64,000 bases of DNA from Pegea sp. RAD2-039. Taxonomy: Eukaryota > Chordata > Thaliacea > Salpida > Salpidae. How positions within the stretch are numbered: the first letter of the stretch is position 1; every line of letters begins with the position of its first letter. The notes beneath the pieces are model-generated. The model was not told where the DNA came from, made no database searches, and worked only from the letters and a program-made list of their open reading frames with translations. Shown piece after piece: positions 12,351 through 24,327 of the stretch. The stretch lies in the NCBI GenBank assembly GCA_034620365.1, contig JAQGEQ010000043.1:1550001-1614000 (forward strand), written 5' to 3'. The position numbers and the translations under genes are program-made.

Positions 12351-13659
12351 TCAAAGGAAATTATACATTATTTATACACATATATATGTATACAGTAAAT
12401 CATAACCATTATATAAAGTGATTAAAGCATTTATTAAGAATTGAAATCAATTTATAATGAAAAAGAAGAAAAACGTGATTTTAATTTCAGTTTAAATAAA
12501 CTTATTTTCACTATTTCAAGAAAAAATTAGGTTTTAAGAGAAATTTCATTTTAATTTCCTATTTTTTACTTTTAAGTTATTTATTGGTTCGATTTTCTTG
12601 TGTATTTTATAATTTGAATTTTTTTTAAATTTGTAATAATTTGTAAACTTCAAGTTCTAAAAAAATGTTCTTTTTTAATTTTGAAGATATTTAATAAAAG
12701 TTATTATTTTTCTCATGATTATATTTAGTACAATTGACAGAAAGTTTCAAACTATAAATATTAAAACTCCTGAAATATTTTTAAGTTGTAGTATAAATAA
12801 TCATAAAGCAGTTTTAGTTTTAAATATAAATTTTAGCAGTATTTAAAATTTTAAACTATTTTTGTATTTAAATATTTGCTAACTATACATTTTAGTTTAA
12901 TTAAACTAATATATATTTATATATTTAATGGAACTTATATAGTTAGTGTCATAAATTAATTATATAGTAAAGTAGTAAAAGTAAGCTAACTAATAAAAGT
13001 TTATGTATTTTTTTATTAATTTAATGCTCTAAATCAAATATCTAAATAGAATTTTAGAAAGTTTTTATTTTTGGTATATATTTTTATTTTTGTATGCTAT
13101 TTAAGTTTATTTTAGTTTAAAAATGTTACCTACTATTTGATTTTTGCATAGAAATTTGTTTTCTAAAACATGTCCTATATTAATAGTTTAAACTCAAAAA
13201 ATAAATTAACGTTTTGATTTTAGTATTATGGATTATTATTATTTGATATAAATATTTACAAGACACTAACATATAATTAGCAAAATTATCTATATTTTGA
13301 ACGTTGGACTTTATGATAATTAAAAAAAATTAAATTATGTGAAAATGGATTTAAAGTAAAAGTAACTAATTTTTTGTCATTTTTGTAACTTAACTGTAAA
13401 GTTCTAAAAATACTTTCTGTTTGATAAATAATTTTTTTAATTTATATGTTATTTGTGTATAATTATATTTTTTAGTTTTATTTCTGTTTATCATCTTAAT
13501 TTTCTGATTTTTATACTATCATTGGCAATTTTTCAAGCTGTATTTTATAAATATTTGTACTATTTTGTTTAAGGCTCAATTAGATTTATTATATAATTTT
13601 TATGTTTTTTTATATACTTAAACTTAATTTATTAAGATTTCATTTTTTTTAAAGTAAAA
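12351..13659. other. Intergenic, upstream of BRD8
   Basis: Extremely A/T-rich sequence with no gene or repeat seen. The BRD8 promoter should lie at its right end, but no core element can be singled out in this composition. Confidence 0.5.
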
Positions 13660-16600
13660 ATGAGTGAAGCTGAATTGTCTGGAAATCTTTGGACTTTGAA
13701 AGAGCAATTGCTCCTAATTGCTTTTGTTATTAAAAATGGAAAAGAGAGTTGGTAAGTGTTGATAAAAGTTTTTATAAATAAATTGATAAGTTTAGTTTGT
13801 TGTAAAGGGAAGAAGATGATTTAGATAATAACATAATCCGTCTAGCATCTAAGTCACCTCGGGAGTTAGGTTGGTATTCGCCTGAAAATTGCCAAAATGA
13901 ATTTGAAAATATTGTTACTAACAATTCACAATATACCTCCAAGTAAGTTTTATTTTGTTTTTTTAATATTTTTTAAATTATAAAATTCTTTAAAGTGATT
14001 TATGAATGGATTAAAATTGTTATTATACTTTTCAAAACTAACTAAATTGTTGCCATATTTATATTTTATATATTTATTTATACATATTTAGATCTATAAC
14101 AGTATAATAATAATTTTGTAAATATTAAATTAAAACATATTAGATTATGTTTTTGCATTATGATTAGTTTGTAAACTTAAGATATTCTTCAAACTATAAA
14201 ATCTCTCTTGTTTATAAACCGGTTCTATTTTTGATTATTATTTTACTATTTAAATTGATAAAGAATAAACTTTAACTTTTTTCTTGAAGAACAATATCAG
14301 AAGATGAACTCCAAAATTTAATGATAAAACAAAGAACACTTTGTGTTAATTTCATGATTTCAAAAATGAATGAGTATAAAGTTGAGAGTAAAAAGATGAC
14401 ATCTTTAAGAAATAAAGTTTGTTTAACACTTTATTTGATGACATTAAGAGAATTAAAATTTAGTTACAAAGTTATCAAACATTTTGTTTTACATTTTGAC
14501 TAAAATAATTTTTTAGATAATAAACAGAGAACAATTAAATCACGAAGAAAAAATCCATTTAAAAAGTGTCACAAAAAGGTTTGTAAAAATGAACAGATTT
14601 CGATTAAATGAAAAAAGTTTTTTGGGGAATTTTAGTCAAATATTTTTCAGATATCTTCCAACTGATGAAGATGAAATTGAAGATCCTTGTTTGGAAGTTT
14701 TAGAAAGTGTTTCGGAAGAAAAATCTTTAGTTTCAGCGCCATCAGAAGTTCTTTCAAATGGTAATCATGAAGTTTTGATGACTAAATTCCTTTTGTAGTT
14801 TTGTAATTCTGCATCCACATCAGCCCTATCAATTTAACTCTTTTTTTTGTGCAGATGATATTTTGAAGGATGCAAAAGACATCGAAATAAAGGTTGATTT
14901 GGATAAAATCTCGACAACGTCAATTGAGAATTATGGGAAAATAGAAAGATTAGATGAAGTTACTAAAGAAGATGAAAAAATGGATTTAGATGAAGATTCA
15001 GCTGAATCTGAAGCAGTTGATAAAGTTTCTAAAGAAGTTGATGAAGTAGTCATGGAAGAAGAGCAAAGTAAAATCAAAGATGTTGAGATGCAAGATGTAA
15101 CAGATTTAGTGAGTAAGAAGTGAGAAATAAGATTTGAAATTGATGATCGGATGTTGTTGCAGATTGTTGAAGAGAGCAATCAAATGTCTGAAGATCAAAT
15201 TCAGGTAAATCAAATTTTGATGATAATTGTAAATGTAAATGTTGTACAACAGATGCAAACAAGAGAAGATTTTGGAGGTGGAGATCCAGTTGTAGAAGAA
15301 ACCCCAGTTGTAGAAGAAACTCCTGTTGGAAGTGAAGCTGCTGTTGAAAAAGAAGCTGCTGTTGGAGATGAAGCTCCTGTTGAAGAAGCTCTTGTTGAAG
15401 ATGAAGCTCTTGTTGAAGATGAAGCTCTTGTTGAAGAGGAAGCTCTTGTTGAAGATGAAGCTCTTGTTGAAGATGAAGTTGTTGTTGAAAGTGAAACTCC
15501 CGTTAAAGGTAAATTTTCTCATTTTAATTTATTTAAATACAATTTTGAGCTTTCCATTCATCACAAAAGTTGAAAATAAATTATTTTTATTTATTTGATT
15601 ATTTTATCTAAACTCAAAATGTGAGAATCTTTTTCAATTTTTCTAGAACCAGCTTTAGATGATCGAATGGTATCTGAAGAAATCGTGAAACAATCTGCTG
15701 GTGATAATCAAGTAATATGATTTGATGATAAACAATTATTTGTAAAACTATAAAAATCTCAATTAGAATTTCGTGCTGATCAAATTCAATTTTTGTAGAA
15801 AACTGAGATGGTTGGAATAGAAAATTCAAAGAAAGAAACTGAAGCCTGTGATCTTATGCAAGATAAAACAAATGCTGCAACTGTTGCTGAAGAGATGAAA
15901 TCAGAAGAAGATCTGAAAATAGCTGATGAGACTTCTTTAAATTTGATTGAAGATAAACCAAAGGATTCGGCTTCGAATGAAGTTTGTGAAAATCTTGCAG
16001 CAAAAGAAAAAGTTAAAGAGATCGAAAGTCCTCAAGTCGATAAAGTGGTTAGCAAAGAAGTCAGACTTTGGTTCAATTTCAATCGTTTTTTTTTTAATTT
16101 AAGGTTTTTCAGATTAAAGAAGAACCGAAAACTGAGAGAGCCACTCCAAGAAGAAGGTCAAAAGCCGGAAAACGACGTAAGCAACTCATTGAATGATATT
16201 TGGAAGTTAATCAAGCTGTTTTCAGGTTCTAAACAGAAGACATCGGTTGCCAAGCCAGCGCCTTGTACTACAGCTGAAGCTTCAGCGTTAGTTGCATCTT
16301 TCAAAATTTCAGGATTTAAAAAAAACGAATTTGTAGAAATGAAGAAGATGAAGATAAAGTGAAAGTCACTGACAAAGACAAAGCACATCGTATCTGGAAG
16401 TCGACTACATTAGCACTTTTGAAGCAGATTAGTTCTTTAAGGTGATATCTGACATTCTAATGTGATTTGTGATGGAATTTCCTTCTTTAGATGTTCAGAT
16501 ATCTTTTCGATGCCAGTAAAAGATAAGAACGCTCCGAATTACTCCAAAGTCATTCACTGTCCAATGGACTTGTATACAATCAAAAGAAAGATTGAGACTG

Positions 16601-17332
16601 GAGTTGTAAGTTTCACAACTAATTACTTTAATATTAATCCAACATTTTTAAGTATAATTAAAATCAGATTTAACAAATAAGTATTTATAAATTCACATCA
16701 AACCTAATTATAAAGTCATATTTTGATTGATGTGATCAATTTTAAAAAGTGTTGATTGGATTATATAAAGATGGTAGCAACATTGCTCAGCGAGTTTCAA
16801 GTAGTATTATCAAGTTTTCCACAAAGTCCAACGACTTTTGCTATTTTTTCAGCCTTATTAAATTACTTATTAAATTTTTGAAAAAATCAAATGCTTACTT
16901 TTAGTAAAATATCTTTCATTTTATTTCAAATTCCAGATTAAAACAAATTTATCTTTCCGACTTTGCCTATCTAAAATGATTCAAAATGCGATTATGTATA
17001 ATCAGTTCAGAGATAATGTCTACATGAAGGCCTTGGATTTGATGAGAGAAATCATGCCTTTGATAGAGGTTTGCCTGATTAACTTGAGATAGAAACTAAC
17101 AAAAATTGGTTTACAGAAAGAACATCCTAATAACAAACGGTTGTTTGTCAATCAAGAAGCTCAACACTCGCGGCGCTTAGCGCTTAGAAATCAGAACGTA
17201 AATAACAATAATTAACATTCGATCTTCAAAATTTAATTTACAACTTTTATTCAGACCCTAATTATGAAAAGGACAAAAAGGGCCGCTGCTAAAGAAAGCC
17301 AAATTAAAACTAAACGAAGCTGTGAAAGATAA
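13660..17332 (+). CDS. BRD8: Bromodomain-containing protein 8 (17 exons, 679 aa)
   Basis: Acetyl-lysine reader of the NuA4/TIP60 histone acetyltransferase complex, acting in the nucleus. Seventeen exons join with consistent phase to 2040 nt; most introns are 48-140 nt, with two of ~330-350 nt. The N-terminus (WTLKEQLLLIAFVIKNG, then WYSPENCQNEFENI) matches the SANT-like start of BRD8. Residues ~175-470 are a low-complexity Glu/Lys/Val region. The bromodomain (~523-627) begins HRIWKSTTLALLKQISS, continues CPMDLYTIKRKIETG and ends in NAIMYN; the last Asn (~605) is the acetyl-lysine-binding position. A basic tail follows. A 50-nt intron (16287-16336) is needed to keep the frame into the bromodomain. 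The stop lies 4 nt from that of convergent CIAO1. Confidence 0.9.
15385..15485 (+). repeat. 18-bp tandem repeat in the BRD8 acidic region
   Basis: An 18-bp unit encoding Glu-Ala-Leu-Val-Glu-Asp is repeated about five to six times in frame inside BRD8 exon 8 (15253-15508), with single-base variants. It is preceded by more diverged Thr-Pro-Val-Val-Glu-Glu-type units. The near-identical copies suggest recent slippage or unequal exchange and probable length variation between individuals. Confidence 0.85.
17246..17251 (-). terminator. Probable polyadenylation signal of CIAO1
   Basis: An AATAAA hexamer on the minus strand, 86 nt beyond the CIAO1 stop. It overlaps the pyrimidine tract of the last BRD8 intron, so the CIAO1 3' end would lie inside BRD8. 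Position and hexamer are seen; use is inferred. Confidence 0.4.
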
Positions 17333-17336
17333 ATGA

Positions 17337-18651
17337 CTAAAGTTTGTTTAGTTTCCAAATTTTGATGGTTTCATCATCGCTGCAAGAGGCCAAGATGTCG
17401 GGGCGGGTTGGGTGCCATGAGACCTTGTTGACGTCTTCGTTGTGCGCGTTTGTAACGCGGCAACAGACCTCGAAGTTGTCGTCATCTGAGGGTTTGAAGA
17501 TGATTATCGAGTTGTCCCCGCTACCGCTTGCGATTAAATCGTTTTGATGATTCCTTCAAATTAATTAATTCGGTTTTTTTGTAAATTTTTTGTAGACAAT
17601 TTCTCGGTTACCAATCAACAGAATAAATTGCTCTTTTGTTGAATCCGCTCAAAGTGCAGACGTTCTTCCATTTCGTGTTTTCATCACCTGCATCTGTTCC
17701 TAAAAACCAAATTTTAAATCTAAACTCATCAGATTTGAAACAAACCTTTTGTAAATCCGTTCGCTTCAAAATTTTGCCAAATTTTAACAGTTTGATCATC
17801 TGAACATGAAGCTAAACGGTCACCTTTCGCAGACCATGCCACTCCCCATACAGTCGATTGGTGCCCTGCTAGAGTTGAGATATGTTCCCATTCATAATCA
17901 CATTGTGAATAGATATTGATGGTGTCATCGTAACTAGCAGAAGCTAGAATCTGTAATAAAAACTTTGAAAAGTTTTCAAAAGTTTATTTTGAGACTTACT
18001 TCATCTGTCGGATGCCAAGAGACATCTTTAACATCTTGTGAATGATTAGTTAGAACTCCAGCACACTCAAAGTCGTCATCTTCATCAACTTCAGATTCAA
18101 ATATAAAATTTGAGACAGAAAACTTGAGTAAAAACTCATCTAACCTGACCAAATCCATACTGACTTGTCTCTTGAACAAGTAGCTATAAAATTACCGGAT
18201 TTCGACCAAGAAACTCCTTTAACTTCGTTTTCATGACCTTCTAAAGTTGCTGAAGACTCAAATTTACCAGAATAGCGATCCCAAACACAAACTGTTGAGT
18301 CAAAACTAGCTGATGCTAAGCGGTTACCACAGGGCGACCAACTGATCTTTCTAATTGTTCGAAAGTGGCCGTCTAACATTATGGATTTACAAATCCATTT
18401 ATTTTCTGAAATTCAAATATTAAAATTGAAGCTTTTAACATCAAAAGAAAGAATTATATGAATTAAGATACTATGAAATTCAAAATAACTTCTAATAAAC
18501 TAAATTGATTTTTTTCACCTGATAAACTCCAAATACGAATACTTTTATCTGAGCCAGCAGAAGCCAATATTTTTCCATCTGGACTCCAGCTAACATCCCA
18601 GACTTTATCAGTATGTCCGCTTAGTTCGTCAATACATTGTAAAGAATACAT
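17337..18651 (-). CDS. CIAO1: CIAO1, cytosolic iron-sulfur assembly WD40 protein (6 exons, ~340 aa)
   Basis: WD40 propeller of the cytosolic Fe-S targeting complex (with CIAO2B and MMS19), which hands clusters to cytosolic and nuclear apoproteins. Six exons read in phase from ATG 18651 to a TAG at 17337-17339. Repeats start with [20 protein letters not shown] and SDKSIRIW, continue with [15 protein letters not shown] and FDSTVCVWD, then [15 protein letters not shown] and RDKSVWIW. Next come the CIAO1-typical VDEDDDFEC insert, [48 protein letters not shown], and finally [12 protein letters not shown] with [11 protein letters not shown]. Length matches human CIAO1 (339 aa). The internal introns are short. 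Its 3' end necessarily overlaps the BRD8 transcript. Confidence 0.93.
17622..17627 (+). terminator. Candidate polyadenylation signal of BRD8
   Basis: The first AATAAA on the plus strand after the BRD8 stop lies ~290 nt downstream, inside CIAO1. If used, BRD8 mRNA would be antisense to the last CIAO1 exons. A variant signal closer to the stop cannot be excluded. Confidence 0.3.
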
Positions 18652-21011
18652 TTTTAAAAATAATTATCTAGAATAAAGAAGTAGTAATAATAATGACACC
18701 AAAAAATTGATTGCTTTATAAAAATTGATTGGTAGATTTAATAGTCTTTGAATTAGAAATACATTTAAAAATATTCACCAAAATTTCATTATGATATTGA
18801 TACTAAATGAAATTTAAATTACTATTCTAATTATTATCTAACTTATTAATTATTTAAATTTTTAGCTGATCATAATAATAACAACAAATTGTTAGACTCT
18901 TTTTATTAATCAAAGATTTTTTATAAATAAATGTGTTGCAACAAATTGCATTTATTTAACTTCATTGCATTTTGTAAAATTTAGATAACACATTTTATGG
19001 CTAACTCAAACAGTTTGACTGCAAAAAAAATAATCAAAAGATTTCAACTATCACAGTTTAAGATAAGTAATGATGTTGAAAATTAGGGAGACTACAGATT
19101 TAGAAGTAAATATAAGCTATAAATCAAAAATAATAAGATGAGGTTTATAGACTCTAAAAAAGATTGTGGCGTTATGTTGTTTAACTAAAATAGTTTTTTT
19201 ATAGATGTCACCAACCAAACATTTTATTCTATTGCTAGATAAGTATAAAAATAACTTTTGTAATTTCAGTGCTAAAACTTTCAATAAAAATAAGTATCAC
19301 TTTGAAACAAAATAAAATTGATAGTTAAATTCTGCAAATAAAAATAGTTTTTTATCATAAAATTCCAATAAATAAAGAAAAGATACAACTAGTTGCTGAA
19401 ATATCATTTTTTATAAATAGCAATTTGAATATTGTTTAATTCAAAATGACTACTTTATATGCATCTTCATTATAAAACTGCAATTAAAAAAATCAAATTA
19501 GAAAATATCATAAATAAAAGGTATTTAAAATTTGATAGAAGCCATAAATAATAAAATCAAAACAAACAGAATAATACCTTACCATAAAATTTCTCTAAAA
19601 TAATAACAAATTAATTTAAATAAATAATAAATGTAACAAACTTGGACAACAGAAATAATGGTCCAAATACCGGGAAAGTACCTGATATAAAAATATTTCA
19701 AACCTATTATAAAACAAAAAATATTGCTTCTATTGCTTGAATAATTATTTGCTGCAAAATTTCAAGCTGATTAAAAATTGTAATATTATTTTATTACAGT
19801 TTGAGTTTAAAAAGCTTTTGCTATAAATTATATTTTTAATAATTTAGAATAATTCAAACATGTCTTCATCAAATGTCCAGGCATTTTCGGTATTTTTGTT
19901 GTATCTTTGTATACCCAGGAACAACTTTTTTAGGTATTTTTTCTGATACATTTGAATAACTTTAATTGCTTCTAATTTTTCTGGAAAGGCTTAAAGATTT
20001 ACAATATTTAGTATATCTAAGTACAACTTTTCTAATTTTTTAGGCTCATAAATGAAATGATTATTGACTTTTAATAGATACGACTGGCTTGTAATATCAT
20101 ACTAAAGGCAAAGCAAAGAACAACAACTGTTGCTCACCTTTAAGAAATATTAAAAAAAAATTTAATTTTTAAGTATTAACTTTACTTGTATTTTGTTACT
20201 TTAATTGTATTTAGTTTTTACTTTTTATAAAAGATGTAAAAGGTAAAAATAATTAAAACAATCTGAAACTCATAACAATAGAATTTATCTATTTAACACA
20301 TGGCTGCACATAATAAATTATAAAGTTCTTATAGCAAACATAGGACGATATAACTAAAAATAGAAATTTAAATTCATAAGTACCACAGTTTGACATCATG
20401 AAGAGAAAAAATAAGGTTTACATAAAATGATTAGATGCATTTGTCGTTTTTAGATGTTTAATTATACATTAAATTTCTCAAGTAAGGGTGTTTCCCTTAT
20501 TTAATTCTAAATTCTAGAGATTCAATAAATTAAACAGAAATAAGTTTTATTTTTATAAAAGCTAACTTTGGCTGTATATCGATCCAAAAATATTATTTGA
20601 ACATTTTTTCAAATTATCTTTATGATTAATCATGAAAGCTTAAAACTAATGTAGTTAATCAATTTATAAATATGGAATTACACCTTAAATTTATGACCTT
20701 TTATTTATATCTGCACAGATTCTTATTTAAATCATAAACCTTTTTGAGGTATGAAGGCAAATCTAATCATTCATGATTTGAAAAACCTTTTTTACTTATA
20801 AATTTTTTACCTTTTTAAATATAATGCTTTGATAAAATTTCAAATTGAACTTCAAATATAAGTATAAAATACCCTAATCAAAATAAATAATCTTTTAAGT
20901 TTTGAATTTCATTCAATTCTTGTTATTGTTTATGTTAAAAATTATTTTTTAAGCTTTTTTTTTGCTACAAAACTTATTTCAATTCAAATTTTTATTCAAA
21001 AAATTTTATAA
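18652..21011. other. Divergent intergenic region CIAO1/RTCA
   Basis: About 2.4 kb of A/T-rich sequence between divergently transcribed CIAO1 and RTCA, so it must contain both promoters. No exon, RNA gene, tandem array or recognisable control site was identified. Confidence 0.5.
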
Positions 21012-23575
21012 ATGGAGGAAATTGACGGAAATATGTCTGAGGGAGTGAGGTTCAGATAGTTAATTTCAACTTGAAACTATTTTTGTATATTTTAGGGTGG
21101 ACAGATCCTGAGAATTTCAACGTCTTTGAGTTCCCTTCTTCAAAAACCTGTTTTGGTCTATGATATTAGAGGTGGAAGAAAATCTCCCGGTTTAAAGTAA
21201 ATATTTTAATAGTTGAAATAAAAAATGGAATCAATTTGTTTCAGAAATCAACATTTGAATGGAATCAAGTTGCTGGCTGAAATGACTTCTGCTGAATTGA
21301 AAGGAGCTGAACTAAATTCACAAAAAATTGAGTTTAGTCCTAAAGCTCATAAAAATGGAACTTTTAAAGTTGATATTGGAACTGCTGGGTTTGTCACTGA
21401 GTTGATAAAATGAATATTTGAATATGCGTTTAGGTGGTTTCTGAAAATTCTTTTTATTTATTTAGACCCTTTAAAATGATTTGAAGTCAATTTTGTTGAG
21501 TTATAAAAATATAACTTTAAGATATAATTTACTTCTTTATGTTTAAAGTATTTTAAATAAATTTTAAAACATTTTTAATTAAAATTGAATTTGAACCAAA
21601 ATACTAAACAATTATTTATTTATTTAAAAAATGTTGAAATATTTAGTTTGTAATGAAACAATTAAAAATATTTAAATTTTTTGTAGATCTGTTACTCTTC
21701 TTCTTCAATCAGCTCTTCCAGCTTCTTTATTCACTTCCGGACTTTCACAATTCTTCTTCTCCGGAGGTACAAACGTCGATTTCTCTCCACCAATTGACTA
21801 CAACACAGATGTCCTGTTTCCAATTTTAAACAAATTTGGCATCAAAGTTGACTGGAATATCATCAAAAGGTCAGTTGTCATCACCAATCATTAATTTGCA
21901 TATATGTAAATTTGTAGAGGGTATTACCCTAAAGGCGGTGGGATCGTCACTTTTCGTGTCCAACCAATAAAAGAAATTAAACCAATTCAGATCTTAAACT
22001 TTGAAAAGATTGTCAAGATTAAAGGAAAAGCATTTGTGGCTGGTGTGCTTCCTCAAATGGTTTGTTCATTCAAACTCATCATAAAACTGATCTTTTCGAA
22101 ACTCGAACATTAGAGCTGTCGTCATATTTTTATCATCTTTTCCTATATAATTTTTCAGCTGGCTCGCAAAATGTCCCAATCAGCTGAGAAAATGTTGAAA
22201 CAAGTTAATTGTGAGTGGCAGATTGAGATTGAAAATATCAAAGAAAGTTCTGATAAAAGTTTTGGAAATGGAAGCGGGATTCATCTTGTTGCTACGACAA
22301 CATCAGGTTTAATAGAGATTCAAAAATATTTCCTTAAAATAAATCAGCAAGATTCCTTGTAAGGGTCGAACTCGAAATAAGTTGAATTTGAAACTTAAAA
22401 AAGCAATTTGATTGACTTCATTGAGTGCTTGAAATTAGTTGAAACGTGTTTGAAATATTTAGTGTTTGCTCTTTGAGATAATCAGATGATCATTGACTGA
22501 AAATTTGCATTGATCTTAATTTTCTCTCTTCTTTTATCAATTCAAACTTTGTAAATTCAAACTGAATATTTTTTGTTGTATTTCAAATATTGTTGAATAG
22601 GCTGTCGGCTGTTCGGGTCAGCTCTTGGAAATAGGAAACTATCTGCTGAAGACGTTGCCAAGTCAGCTGTTGACTCGCTGATGTCATCACTTCTTGTTGA
22701 AGCTTGCGTTGATGAGTTTACTCAAGATCAAGTTAGATGATGTCGAAGTAGTTCTTTATTTTGAAAATTTATGAATTATTTTTCAGCTTCTTATATTCAT
22801 GGCTTTGGCGAATGGCGAATCTTCAATTCAAACAGTTGAACCAACTGAACATAGCAAGACAGCGATCGCTGTAATCGAACAACTAACTCAGGTTTAAATT
22901 TTAGTGATTTATAGTTGAAAAATTGGATTACAGAAGTAGTTGTTCTACAAATTGTTGACTCGATTATCTCTTCAAACTTTTAAAAGAAATTTCACGATAT
23001 TAATTTGGATGTATAAAGATTTGTGTACAAAATCTACATCTAATGTCGCGCTTAGAGTAAATCCAGTAACGAGATAGACGAGTGGTTAAATCAATTGGTT
23101 GTTATTCCATTGTACTTTGCACTTGTGGGTCCTTATGCCACCTTGTCGTCAGAGATATGCCGCGCATTACATTTGGAGCTATTGAGCGCGGAAAGTATTT
23201 TTTCCAACTATGAGTAAATAGTGCCACTGATTTGTGGCTGCTTGGAGAGAAATAAAGACTATGGAAGCAAAACCAGGCGGAAAAACACGCTGCTTTTACT
23301 ATAATCCAAGCGCATGCGTAGGTAGGAAGAATGTATGTCCATCAACTTTCTTCCATCTACTGATTCGGTCTACAAAGCCCACTTCAAAAAAATATCCATT
23401 TTATTTTATTCATAAACTTTTGAACATCTAAATCATCTAATGTTTATAAATGCTATATAAATTACTATAAATGAAATTTGTATTTTGTTCAAAGGCAAAG
23501 TTTAAAATTGATAAGAGTAAACGAGGTTGGATCATCAAGTGTAATGGTATTGGTTACCAAAATCGAAATATTTAA
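21012..23575 (+). CDS. RTCA: RNA 3'-terminal phosphate cyclase (9 exons, ~355 aa)
   Basis: Converts RNA 3'-phosphate ends to 2',3'-cyclic phosphates using ATP, through a covalent His-AMP intermediate. Nine exons were traced in phase. The N-terminus [19 protein letters not shown] holds the family EGGGQ motif, followed by [18 protein letters not shown], then [30 protein letters not shown] and [12 protein letters not shown]. Later exons give [32 protein letters not shown] and [14 protein letters not shown], where His is the predicted adenylated residue. The last exon (23495-23575) encodes [18 protein letters not shown]. The catalytic His argues for RTCA rather than the catalytically inactive paralogue RCL1. 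The final intron (22892-23494, ~600 nt) is unusually long because it contains a SINE. Confidence 0.92.
23067..23390 (+). repeat. tRNA-Ser-derived SINE, copy 2 (in RTCA intron)
   Basis: The head is close to tRNA-Ser(GCU): GTAACGAGATAGACGAGTGG, TTAAATCAATTGG, a TTCCATTGTACTTTGCAC anticodon/variable-arm region, then a GTGGGTCCTTATGCC B-box and a CTTGTCGTC acceptor-like 3' side. The tRNA-unrelated body matches copy 1 (11961-12350). It is inserted in the sense orientation in the last RTCA intron, and splice sites on both sides remain intact. This copy keeps a better tRNA part than copy 1. Confidence 0.85.
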
Positions 23576-24327
23576 CCATAAAATCAGGTTAAGCTAATTA
23601 ATTGCTTATTTTTTATTTTAATATCCTTTTTGTATTTTTGAAACTCCTTTCTGTAATAATATATAGTTTATAAATTGTTATTTTATTTTTATTAAATCTA
23701 AAATCCAATTTCTTTCTAAAAAATAAGTTTTCGAATATTTAAAATCAACTTCAAACATTATTTTATCTTATTTTAAGAAAAATATCAAAAAATGAAGTTA
23801 TTAGAATTTGTTTTATTCTAAACTTTCTTTTTTATATCTTTTCAAGACTTTGGAACATTTAGATGATACACAAATCAGTATCAAAAATGCCTGATACTTT
23901 CAAGTGACAACAATTCTATTTCTTCAAATATATATTCATTTCATTCGTAAATTCTAGTTATTAAAAACTGACAATGTCGTAAAAATTGTTTGAATTTTTT
24001 TTTGAACAAGTAAAGACTAAAGTTTGCTATCTATGAATGCTCAGATAGTCAGGAACAAAGTGAACAATTATTTGTGTAGTTTCCTGCTTTAATCCCACAT
24101 TAAACCCCGCCCACTAGAAGTTAGAACAAAATTTGCTTTTCTTGTTAATATTTTAGGAGTTTAAAAAACATAAATCTTTTGATTTTCTGGTAAATATAAG
24201 TTTAGACTTTTTAAAGAGTTCAGAACCCAGAAAAAACTTTGGTAAAAGCTCAATTCATTTTATGATTCTGATTTATTAATAACTTTAAAAAAAGTTAAAA
24301 TGTGAAAACCTTCAACAAAAACTTTAT
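23576..24327. other. Intergenic between convergent RTCA and CREC gene
   Basis: No gene seen. The region holds the 3' ends of RTCA (plus) and the CREC gene (minus). Confidence 0.5.

Noticed and set aside
14931-15598. Overlapping antisense and off-frame open frames with Phe/Asn/Lys/Leu repeats
   Set aside because: They are shadows of the BRD8 acidic repeat read in other frames; the in-phase 17-exon model explains the region.
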